DNA of 64,000 bases from Apostichopus parvimensis (Eukaryota > Echinodermata > Holothuroidea > Aspidochirotida > Stichopodidae): positions 307,996 to 371,995 of the forward strand of contig KN882213.1 of assembly GCA_000934455.1 (NCBI GenBank), written 5' to 3'. This document shows positions 22,560 to 32,100 of this stretch, in pieces. The notes below the pieces were generated by a model. It saw nothing but the letters and a program-made list of their open reading frames with translations. It was not told the DNA's origin and searched no databases. Made by a program: the position numbers and the translations under genes. Each line of letters starts with the position of its first letter. Positions within the stretch are counted from its first letter, which is position 1.

Positions 22560-25500
22560 GTGCTTGAAATTTACCAATTTTTATGGCGAAAAGGACCATT
22601 TATCTGCACAGAATTGTATTCTGTTACTTATTTATTGTATAATATGTCCAATATCATGTCTCAAGAAAAAGACGGAGGCACACCATCAAAATCAGCCACA
22701 ACATCTTTACCCAAAGGCGCACGTGCTTTGCCTGAGCGTGTGGGCCTATTGCGCTACATATTTCAGGAGCCCGAGGTTGACGAGGATGTAAGTGATATAG
22801 ATGTAGGAGGAGGTTGGAAGACTTCGATAGAGGAGTTCCAACAAACTGTGGCAGATGCCATGAAAACTCTCCAAGCCTCAATCTCCAAATTGGAAAAAGA
22901 CGTGGGAAAAGCTGTGGAATTTCAGGCAGAACGTATAGACACATTAGAATTAAAGATGGCGGCCAAAGAAACAATGCGAGGATCTTTCCCGTAAAATTAC
23001 GCGCTCCACCAACACCGAAGTTAATAAACAGGAGAGGATGGCAAGAAGGAACAACTTTGGTATTGAGGGGATTACTTCAACAGAAGCCGAGGTATGTGAA
23101 GACATCGTCAAAACACTAGTACTTCCTTTGTTTACCGACGTTCCTGAGATGTCGATCGAGCGGTGTCATAGAGACAGACGAAGCAATGGGGGAGAGCTCG
23201 CCAGACATTCTAGTCCAGTGCCTTTCATATAGAGACAACATCGCTATCTTGAAAGCCAGACGAACGACCCTAGCAGACCAGTAACTTGTTATCGTCGATC
23301 TAAAAAAAATCGATCTGACTGGAAAGAAGAATTGGGCGCCTAAATTCAGCGATCTGTACAGGCAAGGTACCAAACTTCGTTTTATCCGAGGAAAATGGAG
23401 AGAAGCTTCGGGAAGGCCATACCAGTTCCGAGAACTTTTGATTGTTTTTTCTTAAGTTGGACAATTACTGGATCAGTTTCGCTGTTTTAAAAATGGATTA
23501 AAAGTCCTGTAAGAATGTATTACAATACTTATTATTCTCCTTTTATTATTGACAAAAAACTCCGCTACGCAGTGGATACAGCCTGCATGGTGTTATTGTT
23601 TTTGAAGCTCTTCATACAGGTTCCATATGAACCGTATCAGTTGGATGGACGTTGAACCATTTGGGGTTACCGTCCTGGCCAATGGAATTCGGCAGTTTAA
23701 GAAAAGGCGTAAGATTTTTGCATATATGCGAACTGATAAAAGACATATTTATTGATTAAAAGAAACTCATAGTACCCCCAGTGACTAATCTTATTGGCAG
23801 AATGAATGGGGAGGCCGTATTATTTTTAGTCATGGGTCATCTTGTAGCAAAGGTGTTTGTGTACTTTTAAACCGTCTTTAGATGTAACCAAAATTCAGTG
23901 TTTGCCGTCGATTAATGGTACATTTGTTATAGCCGAGGTTAAATTTTTGGATAAAATCATTTTTATCGTTTGCATCTATGGCCCTAACTTAGACACTGCA
24001 GGAATTATTAGAAATATTGTGTAGTTACTCGAGTGATTCTATTATTATTGGCGGTGATTTGAATTTCGTTCTCAACTTAAATCTAGATAAACAAGGGGGC
24101 AACTTACGTACTAACTTTAATGCTAGATCAAAGTGTTTAGAAATCATGTAATCTCCAGATTGAATAGACATCTGGAGAGACAGGAATCCATTTAAAAAGT
24201 ATTTTACTTGCAGATTAAATATCTCTCCAGACATTTGTTGCCGTTTAGACTTTTTTTTATCCCGCGAAATCTGGGGTCATTGGTAACTCGATGTTTTTTT
24301 TATCCCAGTCTGCAGTCTGATCATTCTATAGTTAATTTTATTACTGCATTCTGATAAAAGAGGACGAGGTTTTTGGAAATTTAATTGTTCATTTATTAAG
24401 GACTGTGAATACACTCGACTCATCACAGAGACCATTATTTCTACTGCTATAATATGCCAGTCCCATAATTCCTCGGCCACTTTGGAGTTTGTGAAATATA
24501 AAATTCGTAATGTTTCTCTAAGGTATGGTAAAGTTAAGGCAAGAGAGCGCAGAAAGAAAGTAGAAATAATGAAACAAATTAGAGAAAGAATATCATTATA
24601 CGCTCTCCTCAGATACACTGAACAAGCTAACTCTCGAAAGAAAATAATAAACTCGAGAAATGCTTTGATTATAGATTACATGGTGTTATTGTCCGTTCTA
24701 GAGGTAGATGGGTAAGACAAGGTGAAAAAAATACAAGATACTTTTTAATTCTTGAAAAACGTAACAAATCCTCTAATGTTATACCTAAGTTTAAAGATCG
24801 GTGTGGTACCGATATTACTGATACGACCTTAATTCTTCGAGAAGTATTTCTATTTTCTAAGGATTTGTATACGAGCCAGGGTAACGACAATTTTCTCTTT
24901 TTTCAAAATGACATTTTTTAATTGTTTAACTGTTCATGAAGCCAAACTTTGTGATGTACCATTAACAGAGGATGAGTGTAGATCTGTTCTTTTTTCAATG
25001 TGTAATGGAAAAAGCCCAGGGAGTGATGGCCTTTCAGTTGAGTTTGATTAAAAAAAATGCCCAAATATTAGTAACATCATCACTGATTCCCTAAACTTTG
25101 CTTTTCAGCAATCTGCTCTCTCCACGGAGCAATCCCGTAGTTTGATATATTCCGAAACCAGATAAAGATGATACTTCGGTCAAAAATGTTCGTCCAATCT
25201 CATTACTAAATATAGATTACAAAGTTTGTTCCAATGTGTTAGCAACGAGAATACAAAAGTACTTAACTTCATCATCGGCTCCAGTCAAACAGGCTATATT
25301 AAAGGTCGTTTTATTGGGAAAAAATATTCGCTGTATTTTGGAAACTATGGTCTATTGTAGGAATAATTCGATCCCTGGATTTATACTTTTTGTTGAACTT
25401 GAAAAGGCTTTTGATAGTTGAATTGGGACTTTATTTTTCACTGCTGACATTTATTGAAGTTTAATGATAACTTTTGTCAGTGGCTTCGTACCATCAGCGC

Positions 25501-27950
25501 ATGTTGTTCTGCTACGGTTTGCAATAATGGTTTTGCATCTCATTATTTTGAGACATTACTAAAGGTGTAAGACAAGGCTGTCCCTTAAATCCTTATATTT
25601 TTTTAATTTGTGTAGAACTGCTGGCTATGAAAATTAATGCTAATGAGATTATTAAAGGTATTTCTGTTCATATGAAGGAGCTTCGAATTCTTCAGTACGC
25701 AGACGACACAGTTTTGTTTTTAGATGGTTGTTATAACTCATTAAAGGAGACTGTTTTAGTTTTCAAGCATTTTGAATTGGCCTCAGGACTTAAAATGAAC
25801 TTTCTTTAGTGTAATTAATATTTTCCCTCTTGGACCTTCCATTGATCGTTAACCAAATTGTATTGATTTATATTCGTTCAAGTGGAGTAAAAGCCAAGTT
25901 GGTGCTTTAGGAATCGTTGTGAGTAATGACCGTGACAGCCTTTCAGGGTAAATTTTATCCAAAATTAACTCGGTAAATAGTATTTTGAATTTGTGGTTAT
26001 GTCGTGATTTGACCCCAGTTGGTAAAATTATTCTGGTTAAAAGCTTTGGTATTTCTCAGTTTGTATACTTATTTCAATGCTTGCCAAATCCTCCGGATTG
26101 GTTTATCAAGCAAATGGATACTATTTTATTATAATTTATCTGGCATCCGGACACCAGACAATATTAAACGTAATACGCTGATTACCTCTATCCCAGAAGG
26201 TGGGCTGAATGCAACTGATATTAAAAGTTTCATTCACGGTTTGAAATGTTCCTTGGTTAAGCGTTATACTAGTAATAACACTGCTTTTTGGAAGTTGTAC
26301 TTTCATTAATACCTTAAAGCAGCATTTTGCGTCATTTTCTATGATTTTTCTCAACCTCACTGATTCCACTATGCCATAACGACATACATAACTAGCTTAT
26401 CTATTTAAATCTTACTTCAAATGGTGGCATAAAAGTCGAACAATTTGCAAATATCAACTTTGTTTTTCTCAAAGATATTTTCCGTTGGGATCCCAATAAA
26501 CCCTCGCCCATAATATGAATATTTAAACACTACGAACGTCATTGACCTGTACGTACAGCACCATGCTTGATTTGTAGTCTATATGGCAGTTGTACCAGGG
26601 AGTTCCATAACAACTCCCTGGTTGTACCAACGCAAAGTCTTCAATCTATTTTAGCAACGGCTCATAACTAAACCTGCATCTCTGATTGGTTGAATTCAAA
26701 CTAGTGGGTTTGGGGGGACATTCGATTCATTTTAAGTTTGGAATTTGTCGTGAACACTTCTCATTATCTGCAAATATCCTTAATTACTCGCCAATTAACG
26801 TTGTTGGCAGGGAAAAACTTGGCTAATATCTTAGTTTGGTGTTTTGTGATTGATATATGTAAAAAATCGATGGACATGTCAAAAAAGTAGAAAACGGCGA
26901 CCAAACGCAAATGCTGCTTTAAGGATTATGGGGCCATTTGGGTTTTGATTGTAATTATAAGGCAGTTGAAATGCACACAAATCATGTATTTATGAACGAT
27001 ATTTTACACGGTTGGACTCTGTTCGCTTCTAAAGATGTCACTGAAAATTTTGAAAGTCAAGTGATATGGAATAATCACTACATCAAGGTGAATAATCGTA
27101 TTATTTTTTATAAGGCATTGTATATAACAATGGGATCAAATTAGTAAGCGATGTTATAAATGAGGGTGCTAATTTTTTATATTTTTCTGACTTTAGAGAA
27201 AAGTACCATATGAATTGTCCTTTCACCATTTATTATTGTGTAACTAGTGCTATCCCAGGTCATTGGAGGTCATTGAATCACAGTAATAATAATAATACTG
27301 AAACGTTCAACACTCAGGCTATTCATCAAACAGCTTATTCAAAGGGTAATCACTCGTCCTAAGTATATTGTTATATGGAATGATACGTTTGATTTAAATG
27401 AGAGTGAACGGAATGTAATCTTTCAAATTCCGTTTTAAGTCTTTAAGGGAAGCAAAGATAAAGTATTTCCAGTATGACTTTCTTCACCGTATTTTGGGAA
27501 CAAATTATTTGTTATTTGAAATGAAAATGACAGATAATCCTCGTTGTAATTTCTGCGGAGTTAATGATGAAACAATAGAACTTTTTTTTCGGAATGTAAT
27601 ATTACTGGTAGCTTTATTTTAGACGTTGAGCCTAAAAATGTCAATAGACAGTTTCTTTTTTTCTACAAACAAACATGTTTTCTTTGGATATCAACTGTTA
27701 TGAAAACATCCATTGAACTTTATAATTTTTTTAGTATCAAATATTATATATTTCAGAAGAAAGTTAACAATGGTTTGTTAATTGTAAACGAATTTTGGTA
27801 TAAGTGGAAATTTCAACTACAAGTGGAACATCAATTACATAAGAACAAATTAGGTGGGCCGTTTCCGTTCCGGACCTTAAAGGCCACTTTTAGTACATAG
27901 CCATTTTTATTTTAAGAATAGTGGTTGCTGTTATGCCATTACTGTTATGT
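22560..27950 (+). mobile_element. L1/Tx1-like non-LTR retrotransposon relic
   Basis: ORF1-like sequence (22647-22994) has a coiled-coil stretch, and a following frame carries ARRNNFGIEGI and ERCHRDRR, as in L1 ORF1p RNA-binding domains. Endonuclease remnants include IIIGGDLNFVLN (about 24040). The RT region has GKSPGSDGLSVEF (25010), LFVELEKAFDS (25390), GVRQGCPLNPYIF (25565) and QYADDTVLFLDG (25693). A C-terminal zinc-knuckle-like CNFCG lies near 27545. The frame changes many times and there are numerous stops, so it is dead. A TTAA-flanked MITE is inserted at 26318-26918. The relic sits between an internal TIR-like block and the right TIR. Confidence 0.8.
26318..26918. mobile_element. 601-bp MITE with TTAA target duplication
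   Basis: The left junction is TTAA then AGCAGCATTTtGCG. The right junction is CGCaAATGCTGCT then TTAA (26314-26317 and 26919-26922). TTAA duplications are typical of piggyBac- and Kolobok-type elements. LINE-like sequence continues on both sides. A small hairpin at about 26595-26623 (ACCAGGGAGTT, 7-base loop, AACTCCCTGGT) lies inside. There is no coding capacity. Confidence 0.75.
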
Positions 27951-27974
27951 TTATATGTATAAAGGTTTTAATGC

Positions 27975-28305
27975 AGGATGTGGATTTAAATTCACTTCTA
28001 CCGATTTAATTCGACATATCATTGATTTAAACTGCTATATGTCGATTTCAATGGACATATACCGATTTATTTGACCTATCATCGATTGAAATTCGTATAT
28101 ATGAATTTAAATCGATGATATGTGGAATTAAACTGGTATATGTCGATTTAATTCGATATGTAGATTGAAACTGGTATATGTCGAATTAAATCGGTAGAAG
28201 TCAATTTAAGCTTGCTGGAAACTGGTATAAGTCGAAGGAAATTGGTATATGTCGATTTAAATCGCTATAAGTCGATTCCCCACGATTTGAGCTGATGGCC
28301 CGCCA
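27975..28305 (-). repeat. Right terminal inverted repeat of the 12.8-kb element
   Basis: It is the reverse complement of the left TIR, ending CTGATGGCCCGCCA. Matching landmarks include gctggaaactggtataagtcga, gtcgatttaaatcg and gtcgattccccacg. Substitutions and unit gains or losses are frequent, so the element is old or recombining. Confidence 0.8.
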
Positions 28306-28421
28306 TAGTGAAGCTAAATTTATGCTGCAGCGTTCGTTGGATCCAGAACCCTACAGACGAGTCGTTATTCAATATATAGAAGTCATCCAAACAAACGCTC
28401 CTCCAAGCGACGTCCTGTAAA
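28306..28421 (+). pseudogene. PIM-like pseudokinase, 3' part
   Basis: Immediately after the TA target duplication the frame reads SEAKFMLQRSLDPEPYRR and runs to a TAA at about 28419. The LxxxLDPxPxxR pattern is the end of the kinase C-lobe, including the Arg that closes subdomain XI. It continues the 5' part that stops at 15459. If the insertion and one TA are removed, the two halves are out of frame by one base. An indel in either flank is therefore also present. Confidence 0.6.
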
Positions 28422-28964
28422 TTCGCAAATTTAATTAATCAGCCTCGGCTCCATGAAGGAGAGTAACTTTCAGGTAACTGACTCAATCTTGTAATATTAT
28501 GTAATAGCGGAGTATAATGCACGATGGTAAGACAATCAATGTTTTCATTCTGAGAATGACAAATAAACGCAATATTCTAGTGTGGAATTCATTGGATTCC
28601 GATACAGACCGAGCATAAGTTTTGATCCATCAAGAATTGATTAATCAATCAATTCAATAAGTTAGGAGAGATAGTTTGAGATAATTGACTCAATTCTCTG
28701 CTTCTATACTAGTTGAGTGCGGCAATGCATATGGTGGGCCTTTATCTTTGTTCTTTCTGTGAAGGTCGAATACAACTATTGTGTGGGAAGATTCTTTCAT
28801 TCTATTCCAAACAACAGAGTGCATAAATACTCAAGGCGCAGGCGGAAATGTGACAAGACGGTTAGGAGCTTCTTGATCACCTTGGACATGGCTGCCAAGT
28901 ATTGCTGACGAAAGGACCAAATATTCCAATATATTTTCTAAAACTTTTCTCCTTATTTGTCAAT
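28422..28964. other. Non-coding DNA before gap
   Basis: No gene was recognised. A short open frame at 28717-28905 lacks an ATG and any family signal. Confidence 0.4.
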
Positions 28965-29075
28965 NNNNNNNNNNNNNNNNNNNNNNNNNNNNNNNNNNNN
29001 NNNNNNNNNNNNNNNNNNNNNNNNNNNNNNNNNNNNNNNNNNNNNNNNNNNNNNNNNNNNNNNNNNNNNNNNNNN
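28965..29075. other. Assembly gap (111 N)
   Basis: A run of N. It is followed directly by tatatatatcat, so a TA-rich microsatellite probably caused the break. Confidence 1.
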
Positions 29076-29190
29076 TATATATATCATAGAAATACAGAGG
29101 GGAGAATGACGTCATTGGACGATCAGTGAAGCCGAGGCAGTTTCGATGACGTCATGCGCCGTTGGGCAAAAAGTTTTGTCCGGAAACGGC
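29076..29190 (-). repeat. Repeat end adjoining gap 1 (inverted copy adjoins gap 2)
   Basis: Landmarks are ggggagaatgacgtca, then gatgacgtcatgcgc, then gttgggcaaaaag. The reverse complement matches 42885-42985 (gcccaacagcgcgctacgtca to tgacgtcactctcccct), which ends at the second gap. Confidence 0.65.
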
Positions 29191-29955
29191 GCGTAACATA
29201 AATCGCATGAAAGTGAACAACTGAGAAACCTTCCTATGCATTCAAATGGTTATTTCTTGCTCAGCATTTGGCTGCACCAATCTTTACAACCATGCGAGCA
29301 ACATTCAATTTCACAAGTAACTTTTCAGGCGATGCTCATTGAATTTAATTGCATTTCAATTTATTGTCCACTATCGGAAATTGGGCTTACACAGGTCGTA
29401 AACGAAAGAAGAAAAAAATATCAATAGTTTAAGTCAATAAACTGCGATACACATGCAATAATACAACAAATATACAGCAAGTCCTACAAATAACAAACTT
29501 ATCTTCTCACTTGTGAATTAAATATATGAATAGAGTTAGGCACAAATGAGTATCTAAAGTGGCCCCTAAGTGTACGTGGTGGGCATAAACGCAGTCCAGT
29601 TAGGTTGTAATTATAGTGCTGAAACAAAGGGTGTGTCGGGTCTTGCATGATATGTTTAAATTTATTGCAGAAGTACTGTAACGATGGTAATTGAGCACCG
29701 ATTACACTCTGAGCAACTTTCCTAGGTTGCTCGAGCATCTTCACATAATTTTTTGTACCATTGGCAAAGTAACAAATTATGTTGTATATCAAAACACTTT
29801 GAATGAGGGATTTATTGAACAAGGTCATGATTGTTTTATCCATTCTGAGGTTCTTCAGTTTTCTCAAGAAATACAGCCTCTGATTTGCTTTCTTATGGAC
29901 AATTGTGGTATTACTAGACCAGTAAATTTTGTTACTCAGCATGGTTCCTAAGTAC

Positions 29956-31008
29956 TGTAACCGAACTTGCGTAGTATTTAAACTTTGAGGGCTATTCTTT
30001 AAGCTGTATTAACTGTTTAAGTAATGTTATAATTCTTTGTCGGGAAATCCCCGTTAAGTTGTTTACTATGACGTAAGTAATAGTGCACCTGGCCTCTCGG
30101 TCTCTGGAAGTCTGGTGACTGCAACTCTGGGTATAAAAGGAACTGTTGGTACGTGCAGCGTGGGACTCTTTGACAAAATCTCTCGAGACGTCTACGTACG
30201 GTACGTTATAATATCATTTACTATTTCCAAGTTGGTAGGTTTCTAATACCACGGCACCGCGTATAACTGTTCGTAGATATTGTAAGCGCTCAGAATATTA
30301 TTGAATACATTTGTGAGTTGTATAAATTGTTAGCAAACTGTGCTATTGCACTGAGGGAGATTACGCCCAGTTCTTTAAGAGAAACGTTATTGACCGATTG
30401 TTATCACTTAGGTTATTTAGTAGCGCTCTGAACTGCGTGGCAATGTGTGTACTTTAGTAAAGATCAGTATTCTGCTGTGATTGGATATATTTCAGTTAGT
30501 CCGTAATAAGGAACATGAGTAAATAGCCTAGGTCAGCCATCAGAAAGATACGTTACTGCCATTTAGTCCATCGATTGGTTCTTAGTATATTTGCATCTGT
30601 TAACGGCATTGCAGACACCGTTAAGTTTACTCTATAGCTTTGAATCTGTTTACATATTTAGACGCTGCGTTTGGCGTTGCGTTTATCGCCGCGTTATACG
30701 TTGCGTTATACTCTGCGTGTGGCGCCGCGTTGGGCGTTGCGTTTAGTGCCGTGTTCTACGCTGCGTTTAGACGCCGCGATTAGGAATTGCGCTAACAGTT
30801 ACGTTATGCGTAATGTAAGGCTAAGTACTAGTGTAAGGATATTTAATGAACCCAGTAAGGAGCTGTAAGAACACGGAGGTCTGAATAAACGGTACCACTG
30901 TGCCACGGGCACTTTAACATCTTCTCCATTGTGATCTTTTTGTCGTGACTCTCTTTCGCCAACCACATCTTTTAAGACTCCCCCACCAGACAGGGAAGTG
31001 ACGTTACA
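29956..31008 (+). repeat. 5' LTR (1,053 bp)
   Basis: TG...CA ends. A TATA-like gtataaaagg sits at about 30130 and an AATAAA at about 30882, as expected for U3 promoter and R/U5 polyadenylation. A GC-rich 12-bp tandem repeat occupies 30660-30780. Confidence 0.75.
30660..30780 (+). repeat. 12-bp degenerate GCGTT tandem repeat in the LTR
   Basis: About ten consecutive 12-base units follow the pattern tNNcGYYGCGTTN, for example ggcgttgcgttt, atcgccgcgtta and tacgttgcgtta. They lie between the TATA-like box and the AATAAA. Confidence 0.8.
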
Positions 31009-31079
31009 TTGGTGGCAGCGGTGGGATTTGTATCACGTGCTGACTGTTGGTGAACTGGGCGGCGGCAAACCAGTCCAAG

Positions 31080-32100
31080 ATGCCTGGGGTAAACCCCTTT
31101 GGCGACAGCCTAAGTAGTGACAGGATGGCCTGGACTTTACGGGGAGATGAACAAGCGGATGAGAGTCTGTCACAGGATGGTCAGAGGAGGGGATGCTATC
31201 GTGGCCAGCACAGTGGTGTCGAGACAGAGAAACTGCAGGACGGTGCCCAACCGGACCGGACGGCTACACGGAGGATGGCGGTCGGACTAGCAAGGGTGAA
31301 GGTGGACCAGAAAGAGAGCCCTTTCGAGGAGGAAGAACTTGGCTTCCGGTGGCAAGTAGTGTCGAGCAACACCAAGGATTCAGCGCTGGTGTCAACTCAC
31401 GAGGTCAGAGATAACCGAAGAGGAAAGATGCGCCAAACAGTGGTCCACCAGCGTTTAACAATGGAAACCCATTCCTCGGCGACATGCAGCCGGTCGATGA
31501 GAGACACTTTGACGGAAGAGAACCCCACGTGTACGGCGACGGTGGTGAAACTAACATAGGTAAGGCCAATTTGCTTTTTGCAGGTGCTGACAGAAGATTG
31601 CCGCAGATACCGATACGGAACACTCACAGGGCCCAACCTCCTACCTTTGACGGCTCAACACACCATGGAAGGATTATTTGGTACAGTTCGAGCTGATAGC
31701 TGAACTCAATGGATGGGACGAACGATGTAGATCTCTGCAGCTTGCTGCAAGTCTACGGGGTCCGGCGCAAGCAGTTCTGGCCGATATGGAACCAGTGAGG
31801 AGACGGAGGTTTCATGTACTAGTTGATGCCTTGGAGCAGCGATTTGGAAAAAGGAACCAAACAGAAGTTTTCAAGGCAACACTACGAAACAGATCCAGGA
31901 ATCCCACAGAAACCCTGCCTGAACTGGCACACGACATCAAACGGTTGCTTAGCCGTGCCTATCCAGATGCCTCATTAGAGATGAAGGAGACGCTGGCTAA
32001 GGATTTCTTTGTAGACGCTTTTGGAGACAGTGACATCAAATGGAAAGTATACCAAGCACGCCCAATATGCTTAGAAGACGCCGTGACTATAGCAGTAGAG
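31080..32100 (+). CDS. Gag of the gypsy-type element (truncated, frame-broken)
   Basis: After an N-terminal region from about 31080 in which the frame shifts, the stretch 31630-32100 carries PPTFDGSTHH, LQLAASLRGPAQAVL, LEQRFG and AHDIKRLLSRAYPD. This is the retrotransposon Gag capsid-type pattern. It stops abruptly at VTIAVEQ, where sequence equal to the LTR end begins. There is no zinc knuckle or protease. It probably has no function. Confidence 0.7.

Larger units (their letters stand above)
15460..28305. mobile_element. 12,846-bp insertion with long terminal inverted repeats and TA target duplication
   Basis: The left end reads TA then TGGCGGGCCATCAG. The right end reads CTGATGGCCCGCCA then TA. 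Beyond the 14-bp tips, the inverted match continues for roughly 300 bases at each side with many substitutions: GGGGAATCGA, tcgacttataccagtttccagca, repeated atcgacatatacc units and ATCGATTTAAAT palindromes. A TA dinucleotide flanks both ends, as in Tc1/mariner-like integration, although other superfamilies also use TA. Removing it and one TA brings together the two halves of a PIM-like kinase. No transposase of a TA-targeting family was recognised inside. The cargo is a zinc-finger/CXC gene relic, an L1-like LINE and a MITE, so this may be a non-autonomous element swollen by later insertions. Confidence 0.8.

Noticed and set aside
28717-28908. 63-codon frame with a hydrophobic start, signal-peptide-like
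   Set aside because: It starts at GTG, has no upstream exon evidence and no homologous motif.
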